A DNA stretch of 64,000 bases from Lignipirellula cremea (GCF_007751035.1 NZ_CP036433.1:5933001-5997000), one strand, 5' to 3'; shown: positions 35,335 through 44,952, counted from the first letter of the stretch. The notes: a model not told the origin generated them from the sequence alone. Numbers and translations are program-made.

Positions 35335-35727
35335 CTACTCCCGACCGACGAGTCCCATCCGGATCTTCATGCCGAACAGCCAGGAGGAGACGGTCGCCCG
35401 GCGGCGACACGGGCCGTCGAATTGAAACTCCAGGGTATGCGCAGAGACAATCCGGGGAGACGAGAAAACCGCAATGCCTGAGGCAGGTCCGAGCTGTCTT
35501 TTACTTCTGATTTTCCCCTGGCCGGAAAGCAGGAGGATCCACAGTATTTCCTCGTAAGGGCAGTCGTATGACAGGAACAGCAGGTGCAGATTCCCCCACT
35601 CAAGATCCAGCTGGCACTCCAGGCAGGATCCGGGGACTTCGATGATCTGCTGGGTGACGCGGTTCTGCAGGAGCGACTTGCCCGTTTCCGGATTGCCGCA
35701 AAGCAGGAAGTGATTGGAGTACTTCAT
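35335..35727 (-). CDS. Small unknown protein
   Basis: 130 residues from ATG 35727 (an in-frame upstream start at 35757 is possible). The sequence is protein-like: KYSNHFLLCGNPETGKSLL, VPGSCLECQLDLEWGNLHLLFLSYDCPYEEILWI. It appears beta-rich with four scattered cysteines and no export signal. GNPETGKS superficially resembles a P-loop but lacks the surrounding fold. No family recognised. Confidence 0.5.
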   Translation of the reverse strand: MKYSNHFLLCGNPETGKSLLQNRVTQQIIEVPGSCLECQLDLEWGNLHLLFLSYDCPYEEILWILLLSGQGKIRSKRQLGPASGIAVFSSPRIVSAHTLEFQFDGPCRRRATVSSWLFGMKIRMGLVGRE

Positions 35728-35882
35728 CGCGCCGCTTGTCCTGTTCGTTCCTGGCATCCGTCTGATTCTGCAAGGTGGAGGAAGTGGAGTGCTGGAGCCT
35801 CGATGATCGGCCCATTCTCAATCACCCATGGGGTCGATGCGGGGCGAGTGCAAATCGCCTCGCTACGTGAGACTCTTTTCAG

Positions 35883-36296
35883 TCAAGGCAGGAGATCGAC
35901 CAGCTTTCCCGCTTGTTCCTCAAGATCGCCAACCGGAACCCGCCCCTTGAGATAACACTGCAGGAGGCCGCTTATCCAAGGATTCGCCGAATCAACAACA
36001 ATCGCATTGGCGATCAACCCGAAATCGTCCGAAAGGCAGGCGGACAAATCTGGCGACTTCCAACGATCGAACGCCTGCAGATACACCGACTCTCGTAACT
36101 TTGTCACCAGCTCTTCGTACTCTGCACGGGCGGTTTCCGATGCGATGGAATCCTCTGCCTGCATCCAGCGTGACGAGAAGGAATCCTCATCTCTGGCTTC
36201 GAGCAGCGCTGCGAGATCGTCGATTTCTATTCGTGAAATCCACGTACGTTCCTCAACCCATTGAAGCAGGCAATGGAGACCATTCACAACCGACAT
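35883..36296 (-). CDS. Small helical unknown protein
   Basis: 137 residues, acidic and largely helical: GLHCLLQWVEERTWISRIEIDDL, ARAEYEELVTKLRESVYL and EQAGKLVDLLP. No signal, no membrane segment, no recognised family. ATG preceded by AGGGAGATATC, a good ribosome-binding site 7 nt away. Codon pattern is compatible with a real gene. Confidence 0.6.
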   Translation of the reverse strand: MSVVNGLHCLLQWVEERTWISRIEIDDLAALLEARDEDSFSSRWMQAEDSIASETARAEYEELVTKLRESVYLQAFDRWKSPDLSACLSDDFGLIANAIVVDSANPWISGLLQCYLKGRVPVGDLEEQAGKLVDLLP

Positions 36297-36360
36297 GATA
36301 TCCCTCCCGGCGCCTTCAAGAATGCTGCCGCCTGACTCGCCCTTGGGTGTCTGATGGTAA

Positions 36361-36398
36361 CCGGATCAATTTTCTGACATTGGTCCGGTAGTTTTTTT
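36361..36398 (+). terminator. Orphan intrinsic terminator
   Basis: CCGGATCAA (36361-36369) pairs with TTGGTCCGG (36380-36388) with one G-T pair, then TAG and a run of seven T (36392-36398). It is oriented for a plus-strand transcript, yet no plus-strand gene precedes it after 35274. It may end a non-coding or antisense RNA over the two small minus-strand genes. Confidence 0.5.
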
Positions 36399-36501
36399 GA
36401 CACACCTCTCGGCGGCTAATTGTACGTGTGTCGTGTTTTCATCTGGCATCGATTTCTTTTCTTCAATCCTCCATCAGCAACCTGTATCATTATAAGCGAG
36501 T

Positions 36502-36515
36502 TGTCTTGCAAGACA
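36502..36515. promoter_or_regulatory. Perfect 14-bp palindrome TGTCTTGCAAGACA
   Basis: Located in the 370-bp gap between the small minus-strand gene and the lipoprotein, 152 bp upstream of the latter's start. A TATAAG hexamer lies 9 bp to its left (36491-36496 region). Size and symmetry fit the operator of a dimeric repressor. The rest of the gap (36297-36667) holds the orphan terminator and nothing else I can name. Confidence 0.5.
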
Positions 36516-36667
36516 GGCAGATTGGCCGCGGGTCTGTGGAACATGTGGCGTTAGCCGTTCCCTGCCAGGCAAGGTGCAATTCGAACGGATAGGGCAGGTT
36601 GCCTGAGCCAAGGTTCTGGCCGCCTTTGCGTGACTCCGGTTATTTCTTTCGCGGAAGGGAGTCGAAG

Positions 36668-37225
36668 ATGCGTGCTGCTTTTTTTCTCGCCGCCACGTCT
36701 GTCTGCCTGGCAGGGTGCGAGGGGGAGTCGATGATGTCGCTGCAGCAACCGACGGTTGTGAATCCGGTGTCACCCAAATTCCCGCTGGCTGGCGAATGGC
36801 TTCGTGAGTTCGATCCCGACGACAAGCCGGCAGGCGAAGCACCGGTCTTGGTGCGGAAGGTAAAAGAAGGCGTGTTTTCCATCAGCCAGCAGGGCGAAGA
36901 TTCGTTTTCGATCGAACTGCGCACAGCGCCGTTCGGCGATCTCGCGGACTACGCCATCGCGGAAGCCGTGCGTTCGAGGGAGGACAAGCTCTAGGTGCGG
37001 TGTCTGATGATTCTTCGCTACGATGACCGTGGGCTAACGGTGTGGCAGGTCAGAACGGGGAATCTGGCGAAACTTATGCACGCAGACGGCCACTCGGCCG
37101 TGCTTGAGCACGCCACGTTCGCCACCCGGGTTTTTGCCGAACCGGCGGATCTGCTGGACTGTGTCGCCAGGCACGGGAAAGAGCTGGCGAAGTCGCCGAA
37201 TCGATACAAGCGACGCCCCCGGTAG
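36668..37225 (+). pseudogene. Lipoprotein gene split by an in-frame TAG
   Basis: ATG 36668 is preceded by GGAAGGGAG. The product begins with a lipoprotein signal (FFLAATSVCLAGCEG; lipobox LAGC, so Cys becomes lipidated). The frame stops at TAG 36992-36994 after REDKL but then continues in the same frame for 76 codons of equally protein-like sequence (VRCLMILRYDDRGLTVWQV, then LLDCVARHGKELAKSP). TAC to TAG is the simplest explanation (KLYVRCLMILRYDD). The 108-residue front part may still be made as a short lipoprotein. A GTG directly after the stop could restart translation, but no ribosome-binding site precedes it. Family not recognised. Confidence 0.7.
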
Positions 37226-37533
37226 CCAATGCGGTGCGGCGGTCCCGCTGGATTCGTCACGCGCGGATTCTGTACACTTGTCAGATAAATTGTCATTGCT
37301 GAACGGTTGTTTTCTTGTATCCTGATCTGTTTCCGGGGCGATCATGGTATTTTGAAGGATATCGGAATCGCGCCGTATTCTCGGCTGCTGCGCGTCGCAA
37401 ATTTTTCGTCAGGGCAAGCAGCCAGGACGACCTCCTGTTAACACTTCGCTACCCTCCCTGTGCGTGCATGGTTTTCATCAGGCAGGGGCTTGAGTCAGGA
37501 AAATCGATCGTGGGTGCTGTAACTTTTTCCCGC
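37226..37533. other. Upstream region of locus B
   Basis: 308 bp. An open frame extends upstream of the chosen start of the next gene but reads as non-protein sequence. Two TTGTCA hexamers (37278-37283 and 37290-37295) could serve as -35 boxes; no good -10 found at 17 bp. No other feature seen. Confidence 0.4.
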
Positions 37534-39423
37534 ATGAGTCGCACGGCGTTTGCGCCCGTCGGCAATCTCGGCATTTGGCAGGGACTCCGGGGCCTGATCC
37601 TGCTGGTCGCGACGATTGCCGTCGGACCCGCCGCGGCGGCCGAGCCTGAGTTTGTAGAGACGCCTTTTGAAGGAGTGATCAGCGAACTCACCCTTAAAGA
37701 CGATTCGCTCCTTCTCAAATCTTACAACGGCGTTGGCTATCGGGTGTTTTCCGCCGACGATACCGAGATTCTCCTGGAAGGAGAACCGGCCAAACTGGCC
37801 GACCTGAAGCCGCCGTTGCATGCGAATATCTGGTACAAGCCGACGACCCGCGCCTACAAGCACGCGGTAAAAATTGTCGCGCAGAAGGAAAAGCTGCCGT
37901 ATCTGCATCCGGCGCTCCAGGCCAAAACGCCGCCGTTCCCGGCCGACCTGGCAGCGCTGCCCGTGCACCGATCGCAACGAGGCGACATGGCCGCCATGAT
38001 CGATCGCCACGTGGACCAGCGGCTCAAAGCAGCGCAGATCCCTTCCTCCCCGCTGGCCGACGACTCGGAGTTCTTGCGCAGGGTCTATCTCGACATCACC
38101 GGCCGTACGCCCAGCCTGGAACAGACCAAAGCCTTCCTGGCCAGCACGGATCCCGCCAAAAGAGCGCAGCTGATTGACCAGTTACTGGCGAGCCCGCATT
38201 TTGGCGACCACTTCGCCAACCTGTGGCGCGACCTGGCGCTCTATGAAGAGACGCACCGTTTCCAGACCAAATACATCGAACCGTACCGGCAATGGCTGGC
38301 GGACGAATACAACGCCAACCGGGGCTGGAATCGAATGGCCTGGAGCCAGATCACGGCCGCCGGGATTGTTACCGAGCAGCCGGAAGGCTTCTACATGCTG
38401 ACCAGCATGCAGATGGGCCAGACCGACGCCAGCAAGATCGCCGCTTCGACCTCGCGCATGTTCCTTGGCGTCGATATCCAGTGCGCGCAGTGCCACGATC
38501 ACTTTTACATTGACCAGTGGAAGCACCAAGACTTCTGGCGCCTGGCCGCCTTCTTCAGCCACGTTCGCGATGAAGGGAACGTCGGCACGGCCGGCCAGGC
38601 CTCCAGCGTCGCCGTCATCTTCGAAGGCGACGGAGTCCCCCAGGGGAAGAGCAACGATCGCGTTCCTTACTACACGCCTCCCCAGGGCGCCAGAATTGAA
38701 ATTCCCGATCCGACCGACCCTGCTATTTATCTGGAAACGGTCGAAGCGAGTTACCTCGATGGCCCGCAACCGGAACTGGAACCCTCGGGGCCGTACCGTC
38801 CCGTCCTGGCCCGCTGGATGGTCGATCCCCAGAACCCGTTCTTCGGCAAGGCGGCCGTCAATCGCCTGTGGGCGCACTTTTTCGCCCGGGGTTTGGTGAA
38901 TCCGGTCGACGACATGCATGCGTTGAACGAGCCGTCCCATCCGGAGATCCTGCAGCAGCTGACGGCCGAATTCCTCGCTTCGGGAACTGACGTCAAGCAT
39001 CTGATTCGTTGCCTGTGCAACAGCCAGACGTACCAGCGGACGAGCCGCCCCTTGCCGGAGAACGCATCCGACGAAACGCTCTGCAGCCACATGGCCGTGA
39101 AGGTCCTCACGCCCGACATGCTGGCCGATTCCCGAGAGATCATCATCGGGGGGCGGCTGGGAGGACGCGACGCCAAACGGTACGAAGAACTGTTCATCAA
39201 CGACGAACTGGCCACTCAGCTCGGTTATGGCATCCCGCACTACCTGCGATTGATGGTGCTCCACGCCGACGAGCGGCAGGTGCCGGCAACGCTCGACGAC
39301 CTCTTTTTAAAGGTGCTGTCCCGCCTGCCCACGGACGAAGACCGCAAACTAATGGGGGACGAAGACCTGAACGATATCTATCACGCTTTGCTGAACAGCG
39401 CCGAATTCATCCACAACCATTAA
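37534..39423 (+). CDS. DUF1549/DUF1553 (PSCyt2-PSD1) exported protein, locus B
   Basis: 629 residues from ATG 37534, chosen because it gives a clear signal peptide (LRGLILLVATIAVGPAAAAEP); starts at 37468 or 37315 would add an unlikely tail. Residues about 40-125 form an extra beta-rich domain (EGVISELTLKDDSLLLKSYNG) absent from the locus A homologue. PSCyt2: EFLRRVYLDITGRTP and the haem-type CAQCHDHFYIDQW (about residue 318). PSD1: RPVLARWMVDPQNPFFGKAA, NRLWAHFFARGLVNPVDDMH, and C-terminal LLNSAEFIHNH. No PSCyt1 domain. Followed after 95 bp by its DUF1501 partner. Confidence 0.92.
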   Translation: MSRTAFAPVGNLGIWQGLRGLILLVATIAVGPAAAAEPEFVETPFEGVISELTLKDDSLLLKSYNGVGYRVFSADDTEILLEGEPAKLADLKPPLHANIWYKPTTRAYKHAVKIVAQKEKLPYLHPALQAKTPPFPADLAALPVHRSQRGDMAAMIDRHVDQRLKAAQIPSSPLADDSEFLRRVYLDITGRTPSLEQTKAFLASTDPAKRAQLIDQLLASPHFGDHFANLWRDLALYEETHRFQTKYIEPYRQWLADEYNANRGWNRMAWSQITAAGIVTEQPEGFYMLTSMQMGQTDASKIAASTSRMFLGVDIQCAQCHDHFYIDQWKHQDFWRLAAFFSHVRDEGNVGTAGQASSVAVIFEGDGVPQGKSNDRVPYYTPPQGARIEIPDPTDPAIYLETVEASYLDGPQPELEPSGPYRPVLARWMVDPQNPFFGKAAVNRLWAHFFARGLVNPVDDMHALNEPSHPEILQQLTAEFLASGTDVKHLIRCLCNSQTYQRTSRPLPENASDETLCSHMAVKVLTPDMLADSREIIIGGRLGGRDAKRYEELFINDELATQLGYGIPHYLRLMVLHADERQVPATLDDLFLKVLSRLPTDEDRKLMGDEDLNDIYHALLNSAEFIHNH

Positions 39424-39518
39424 CCGCCCGGCCGCACGATCGCCGCTTCGGTTTTGCCATCCCCCATCTTTTCCTGCCGGCAGTTCGCTGGCAGGCCCCT
39501 GACAGGAATGTGTCCCCC

Positions 39519-40775
39519 ATGCCCACGCAGCACTCCCTGCCTTCGCTTTCCCGTCGCGACATGTTCAAGTGGTCGGCCGCCGGTTTAACGGCGACCTCCA
39601 CCTGTGGCTGGTTCGAGCAGCTGGCCGCCCGCGGCGCCGAGGCCGCACGGCAGGGCGTCAAGCACAAGTCGTGCATTTTGCTCTGGATGGATGGCGGACC
39701 GGGGCAGATCTTTACCTTTGACCCGCGACCCACCGGCTTCAAAGCCATCTCGACCAGCGTGCCCGGCATTGAGATCGCCGAGGCGCTGCCCCGCGTCTCC
39801 CAGCAGATGCAGCACCTGGCGTTGCTCCGCAGCATGACGACGACCGAGTTCGACCATGGCCGGGCCCACTACGAAATGCACACCGGCTTTCGCGCCGGCG
39901 CCGGGATCTCCTTTCCCAGCATCGGGTCGATCGTCTGCTCCGAGATCGCCGATCCCGAGTTCGAACTGCCCAACTACATCACCAGCGGCTTTCGTCCTTC
40001 CCGCATCCCCGGCCCGGGCCATCTGGGACCGCTTTGGATTCCGACCACGCTCGACAACCCGGCCGCCGGGCTGGAAGACCTCCAGGCGGCCCGCCAATTG
40101 CCGATCGAAAAGCGAGTCAGCCTGATCCAGCGTCTGGACGCCCGTTTCCAGCAAGAGCACGGCGTCGCCTCGGCCGAGGCGCATCGCCGCGGCTATGAAG
40201 GGATTGTGCGGCTGCTCAAATCGCCCAAAGCGGCCGCCTTTGATCTGGACCAGGAACCGGCCAAAAATCGCGCCCGCTACGGTTCTGGCGAGTTTGCCGA
40301 CCGCTGCCTGATGGCCCGTCGCCTGGTGGAGCAGGGCGTCCCCTTTGTCGAAGTCGTCCTGCCCGGCTGGGACACACATTCCCAGTCGGCCGAACGCAGC
40401 AAAGAACTCACGGCCCAGCTGGACCAGCCAATGGCGGCCCTGATCGCCGATTTGCACGAACGTGATCTGCTCGACGACACGCTGCTCATCTGGATGGGCG
40501 AATTCGGCCGCGATCCTCGCAGTGGTCGCGGGCACTTCCCCACCGCCTGGACTTCCGTCCTGGGAGGAGCCGGCCTGCAGACCGGCCAGGTCGTCGGCCG
40601 CTGCAACCCCAAGGGAACCGAAGTCGTCGACCGTCCGATCAAGACGGGCGACTTCATGGCCACCATCCTGCACGCCCTGGGCATCGACTACCACAAACAG
40701 TACAGCGAATCCGGCGAGCGTCCCGTCACCATGGTCGCCGAAGATTCCCAGCACGTGGAACAACTGTTCGGCTAA
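39519..40775 (+). CDS. DUF1501 family protein, locus B
   Basis: 418 residues from ATG 39519; a longer open frame to 39009 overlaps the DUF1549/1553 gene out of frame and is rejected. Twin-arginine-like leader LSRRDMFKWSAAGLTATSTC. Motifs: CILLWMDGGPGQIFTFDPRP, VPGIEIAEALP, EFDHGRAHYEMHTGFR, LPGWDTHSQSAERS, WMGEFGRDPRSGRGHFPTAW. These are the same positions as in the proteins at 1 and 4610. It is predicted to act outside the cytoplasm with the neighbouring cytochrome-like proteins; activity unknown. Confidence 0.93.
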   Translation: MPTQHSLPSLSRRDMFKWSAAGLTATSTCGWFEQLAARGAEAARQGVKHKSCILLWMDGGPGQIFTFDPRPTGFKAISTSVPGIEIAEALPRVSQQMQHLALLRSMTTTEFDHGRAHYEMHTGFRAGAGISFPSIGSIVCSEIADPEFELPNYITSGFRPSRIPGPGHLGPLWIPTTLDNPAAGLEDLQAARQLPIEKRVSLIQRLDARFQQEHGVASAEAHRRGYEGIVRLLKSPKAAAFDLDQEPAKNRARYGSGEFADRCLMARRLVEQGVPFVEVVLPGWDTHSQSAERSKELTAQLDQPMAALIADLHERDLLDDTLLIWMGEFGRDPRSGRGHFPTAWTSVLGGAGLQTGQVVGRCNPKGTEVVDRPIKTGDFMATILHALGIDYHKQYSESGERPVTMVAEDSQHVEQLFG

Positions 40776-40998
40776 CCGCATGTCGCCGAAGTCGCCAGGC
40801 TTTGAAGGAAGCATCCCTGGCCAGATGCGCCGTGGCCAAACCCTGGCGAGTTCGGCTACGGGACCGAAGGAGGCCATCCCAGGATGCGGACGCTTGCCTG
40901 GCGATTGGACGGGCGCGGAGCTGGAAACGCTCGCACTCCCCCGGCGCAGCGATTAAGATCAACGGATTGACTGCCCGCTTCCACTGGGAATCCCCGTG

Positions 40999-43452
40999 AT
41001 GATCTTCCGTTTCGCCCACGCGCGGCCGACCGTGCTCTGCGCTGCTTGCTGCCTGGCTCTCCAGGCGTGGCTGGCTGGCGGATTCGCCGGCGCCGACGAA
41101 CCCACCGCCATCGAGCCCGCGGCGGCTGAATCGTCGCAGGCGTTTGCCCGCCAGGCCCCGGCGTTCGTGGCGAAGTACTGCACCGACTGCCACGGCGCCG
41201 ACCTGCAGGAAGGCGGCCTGCGACTGGACCGGGCGGAGCTGGATCTGGCGCAGGACGACGCCGCCAAGACCTGGGTGCGCGTGCTGGAACAGGTGCTCTT
41301 TGCGGAGATGCCGCCCGAGGATGCAAGCGCAGCGCCGTCTTCCGTGGAGCGGGCCCAGTTCGTCGAGCTGGTCGAAGGGGAACTGTCCCGGTTCGGCCGC
41401 GGCATCAGTCTGGCGGAGAAAATGCTGCTGCCCGAATACGGCAACTTTGTCGACCATGACCAGCTCTTCAGCGGCCAGATTACCGACCTGCCGTACACGC
41501 CGGCCCGGCTGTGGCGGCAACGCCCTGACATTTACCGGCAGATCTGGGGCAAGCACTACGGTCGCAAGCACATGTATTCCGTCAAGATCGGCGGGACCGA
41601 GCGCGACGGCGATCAGTACACGGTCCATCATGGGCCGCACAAAGGGAAAGCCATCTCCGGCCGGTACTTCGCCGACGAACGCTTCGCGAATCCGTTTTTC
41701 GAATACGTGCATCCGGCTGCCGGCTTTACCGACTACGCCACCATCCCTGCCGACCAGGCCTCGCTCGAGGCGCTGTTAACCAACGCAGAAACGATGGCCG
41801 AAATCCTCACGGTGGGAACCAGCGTGACGGTCGTCACCGAGGTCAAAAGCAAGGACAGTCGCTTCGGCAATAACCACGGCAACTTCGTCGGCGGCGTGGA
41901 AACGATCCAGCATGAACGCCGCGGCCAGATCCCGGTCGCCTTTTCCCGCGTCATGGAATCGCCCGGCAAAGTCAGCCAGGCCGACTTCCGCGAGGCATTG
42001 CGGATCGCCTTTCAACTTTTCCTGCGTCGCGATCCAAACGACGCCGAAGTCGACCATTACTGGCGGACCGTCTTCCAGAAGAACGCCGAACTGGGCAACA
42101 CCATGGCCCTGCAGGCGGTGTTGATCTACATCGCCGTTTCCCCCGAGTTTGTCTACCGGATGGAGACAGGCCTCGGCCCGGCCGACGAACATGGCCGCCG
42201 CATGCTGTCGCCGCACGAACTGGTCTACGCGGTGCACTACGCCTTCCAGAACACGGCCCCGTTTGGCGTTGAAGAGTTTGAACGGAAAGAAATTTACACC
42301 AAGGCAGCGGAACCGCTGGTCGTGGAAGCGATGACCCAGCAGAACGCCGTGACCTACGCCCGGAACGGCTGGCTGGCGGAGGAAATGCTGCTGGGCCAGC
42401 TGCAGACCAAAGCCGATGTCGAACGGGCTGTGCGCAAATACCTGGGCGGTTCCCCCGGCAACATGCACCCCAACCACAACAGCCCGCTGGAGTCGGTCAA
42501 GAATCCACGCGTCCTGCAGTTCTTTCGCGAGTTCTTCGGCTACCACCAGGCGTTAACCGTTTTTAAAGATGTGAACCAGTTCGCCTCGACCCCCGGCTTT
42601 GAGCATTTTCACGACCACACGCCGACCCGGTTGATGTACGACACCGACGCCCTGGTGCTGCACATCCTGCAGCAGGATAAACACGTGTTCGAGGAACTGC
42701 TCACCACCAACAAAGTGTTCGTGTCGTACTGGAGTGGAACCAACGACGAAGGCTCCATTCAAAAGGCCGGCGGCAAGAAGAAATACGCCGCCCAGCACGA
42801 CGCCCAAAGCTATAACCTGGATCCGTTCGAAAGCGAGCACCCGCGAAACGACCCGATCCTGGTCCCTAGCGAACAGCGGTGCGGCGTGCTGACCCAGCCC
42901 AGCTGGCTGGTGGCCCACAGCGGCAACTTTGATAACGATCCTGTCCGCCGCGGCAAATGGATCCGCGAGAAGCTGCTCGCTGGCTACATTATGGATGTGC
43001 CGATCACGGTCGACGCCCAGATTCCCGACAGCGAAACCGAAACCCTCCGCGAGCGGTTCCGCGTGGTGCGCGCCGACTCTTGCTGGCGCTGCCATAAGAA
43101 AATGAACCCGCTGGGAATGCCGTTTGAAGCATTCAATCATGTGGGCCGTTTTCGCCTGGAAGAAATGGGCAAGCCGGTCGACACGCATGGCGGCATCACG
43201 TACAGCGGGACCGATGGTCTCGATGGCGAAGTGGAGAACGTACACGACATGATGCACCGCCTGGCCGCTTCCCCCCGGGTCCGGCAGTCGTTTATCCGCC
43301 ACATGTTCCGCTACTGGATGGGCCGTAACGAAATGCTGAGCGATTCGCAAACGCTGATCGCCATGGACCAGGCCTATGTCCAGAATGAAGGCAGCTTCCA
43401 GGAAGCGCTCGTCGCCTTGTTGACCTCGGACTCTTTCCTTTACCGCAAATAA
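40999..43452 (+). CDS. PSCyt-DUF1588-DUF1585 exported protein, locus B
   Basis: 817 residues (GTG 40996 also possible). Signal peptide with LCAACCLALQAWLAGGFAGA. N-terminal cytochrome-like domain FVAKYCTDCHGADLQEGGLRLD and EMPPED. The middle part corresponds to the C-terminal part of the protein at 7121: RLWRQRPDIYRQIWG, NAETMAEILTVG, and VLQFFREFFGYHQALTVFKD. DUF1588: RCGVLTQPSWLVAHSGNFDNDP and SCWRCHKKMNPLGMPFEAFN. DUF1585: SFIRHMFRYWMGRNEMLSD and LTSDSFLYRK. It lacks the LRR-like front half of its relative. The LRR gene follows 15 bp later, so the two probably act together. Confidence 0.92.
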   Translation: MIFRFAHARPTVLCAACCLALQAWLAGGFAGADEPTAIEPAAAESSQAFARQAPAFVAKYCTDCHGADLQEGGLRLDRAELDLAQDDAAKTWVRVLEQVLFAEMPPEDASAAPSSVERAQFVELVEGELSRFGRGISLAEKMLLPEYGNFVDHDQLFSGQITDLPYTPARLWRQRPDIYRQIWGKHYGRKHMYSVKIGGTERDGDQYTVHHGPHKGKAISGRYFADERFANPFFEYVHPAAGFTDYATIPADQASLEALLTNAETMAEILTVGTSVTVVTEVKSKDSRFGNNHGNFVGGVETIQHERRGQIPVAFSRVMESPGKVSQADFREALRIAFQLFLRRDPNDAEVDHYWRTVFQKNAELGNTMALQAVLIYIAVSPEFVYRMETGLGPADEHGRRMLSPHELVYAVHYAFQNTAPFGVEEFERKEIYTKAAEPLVVEAMTQQNAVTYARNGWLAEEMLLGQLQTKADVERAVRKYLGGSPGNMHPNHNSPLESVKNPRVLQFFREFFGYHQALTVFKDVNQFASTPGFEHFHDHTPTRLMYDTDALVLHILQQDKHVFEELLTTNKVFVSYWSGTNDEGSIQKAGGKKKYAAQHDAQSYNLDPFESEHPRNDPILVPSEQRCGVLTQPSWLVAHSGNFDNDPVRRGKWIREKLLAGYIMDVPITVDAQIPDSETETLRERFRVVRADSCWRCHKKMNPLGMPFEAFNHVGRFRLEEMGKPVDTHGGITYSGTDGLDGEVENVHDMMHRLAASPRVRQSFIRHMFRYWMGRNEMLSDSQTLIAMDQAYVQNEGSFQEALVALLTSDSFLYRK

Positions 43453-43467
43453 ACCGCCAGGCCTCGC

Positions 43468-44952
43468 ATGTTGAAGACGCTGTTTCTCTCGTTATCATGC
43501 CGCATGTTGTCGGTTGTGGTCGCGTCATTGATGATGGGACTGCTGGCCGTCGTCCCGCCGCCTGCGGCATTCGCCGCATCCCTGACGGTGGCGGAGGCCG
43601 AGTCGCTGCTTGCCGAAAAAGGGAACTCGCTGAACGACGCCGATCTGCAGAAACTGGCTGGCGCCGTCGAGTTGACACATCTCGACCTGACCAACTGCGG
43701 CCGGATCACCGACAAGGGGCTCGCTCATCTGCATTCGCTGATCGGGCTCAAATCGCTGGACCTGTCCGGCTGCCGTAGCGTGACGGCCGAAGGCATGCGG
43801 CATCTGCAGCCGCTGACGTCGCTGCAGCGTTTATCGCTGGCGCGGACGGGCTCCGCGGTGAACGGCCTGCGGCATCTGCAGTCGCTGCCGCATTTGGCCG
43901 AGCTCGATGTCAGCCAGAACAACGGCTTGCGCGGCGAAGGCTTGGAACTGCTCACGCAGCTGACGTGGCTGAACGCGTCCTGCGTCCGTGGCGCCTGGAA
44001 CGACCAGAGCATGGGCCGCATCGCCGGTTTGACGCGGCTGAAGTACCTCAACCTGAACAACTGCGACCAGATCACCGACCGCGGCCTGCAGCAGCTGGAA
44101 GGTTTGACGAACCTGACGGAGCTGCATCTGTACGGCTGCCACAAACTGACCGACAAAGGTTTCAACCGACTATTCGCCGCACTCGGTTCGCTGGAAACGC
44201 TCGACATCGCCTTTTGCTGGTGGCATGAAGGCGACAACCTCGACCTGCCGGCCGGGCTGACCCATCTCGACCTGCACGAATCCAAACGTCTGAAAGACGC
44301 CGCCCTGGTCCGCCTGGCCGACAAGCAGTCGCTCCGCAGTCTGAACCTGTTCCAGTGTCTGGTGCTGACCGACCGCAGTCTGGAAAGCCTGGCAGGAATG
44401 AACCAGCTGGAGCAACTGCAGCTGGGCAGCATTCGTGAACTGACCGACGACGGCCTGGCCCACCTGGCAAGCCTGACAAGTTTGACCGAGCTGGATCTGT
44501 GCGATAACGACCGCTTCACGTCGGCCGGTTTGATGCATCTGCGAGGCCTCACGTCTCTCCAGGAAGTGAACCTGTGGAACTGCCGCAGCTTGACCGGCGA
44601 GGGGATCGCCGCCTTTGCAAAGTCCGACCGATTACGGCGACTTAATCTGGCCGACTGTGTTAAAATCGACAACGCCGCCCTGGCCCATCTGCAGGAGTCA
44701 TCCTCGCTCGAAGAACTGTACCTGGACAACTGCCAGGGCGTCACCGATGACGGCGTCGCTCACCTGGCGAAGCTGACGGCCCTGCAGGAACTCACGCTCA
44801 GCGGCTGCCAGCAATTGACCGACGCCGGCCTCGCTCCGCTGAAATCGCAGCCTCGCCTGAAATACCTGGGTCTTGAGAATTGCCCGCTCCTGTCGGCCGC
44901 CGCCATTCAGGAACTTCAGCAAGCATTGCCTGATTGCCAGATTTTGTACTAA
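43468..44952 (+). CDS. Exported cysteine-containing leucine-rich-repeat protein
   Basis: 494 residues. Signal sequence MLSVVVASLMMGLLAVVPPPAAFA. About sixteen 24-26-residue repeats of the type LTxLxxLDLxxCxxITDxGLAHL, the cysteine-containing class also seen in F-box and RNI-like proteins (ELTHLDLTNCGRITDKGLAHL, SLEELYLDNCQGVTDDG). Such curved solenoids bind proteins. It lies between the cytochrome-DUF1588 gene and the DUF1552 gene in the position where locus A has its LRR-like repeats fused to the cytochrome protein. Confidence 0.92.
   Translation: MLKTLFLSLSCRMLSVVVASLMMGLLAVVPPPAAFAASLTVAEAESLLAEKGNSLNDADLQKLAGAVELTHLDLTNCGRITDKGLAHLHSLIGLKSLDLSGCRSVTAEGMRHLQPLTSLQRLSLARTGSAVNGLRHLQSLPHLAELDVSQNNGLRGEGLELLTQLTWLNASCVRGAWNDQSMGRIAGLTRLKYLNLNNCDQITDRGLQQLEGLTNLTELHLYGCHKLTDKGFNRLFAALGSLETLDIAFCWWHEGDNLDLPAGLTHLDLHESKRLKDAALVRLADKQSLRSLNLFQCLVLTDRSLESLAGMNQLEQLQLGSIRELTDDGLAHLASLTSLTELDLCDNDRFTSAGLMHLRGLTSLQEVNLWNCRSLTGEGIAAFAKSDRLRRLNLADCVKIDNAALAHLQESSSLEELYLDNCQGVTDDGVAHLAKLTALQELTLSGCQQLTDAGLAPLKSQPRLKYLGLENCPLLSAAAIQELQQALPDCQILY

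Noticed and set aside
35335-35727. P-loop in GNPETGKS of the small unknown protein
   Set aside because: No Walker B, wrong surrounding strand and helix pattern, and the protein is too short for a GTPase or ATPase.
13418-36994. TAG used as a sense codon
   Set aside because: Two protein-like frames are interrupted by TAG, but many intact genes here end in TAG (2852, 5920, 12315, 27962, 48565), so general reassignment is excluded; point mutations are simpler.
39585-40877. 430-codon frame antisense to the locus B DUF1501 gene
   Set aside because: DUF1501 on the plus strand is unmistakable and the antisense product is compositionally biased without domains.
43468-44952. LRR gene repeats as a tandem DNA repeat or CRISPR
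   Set aside because: The periodicity is at the protein level with diverged codons; no identical repeats with unique spacers.
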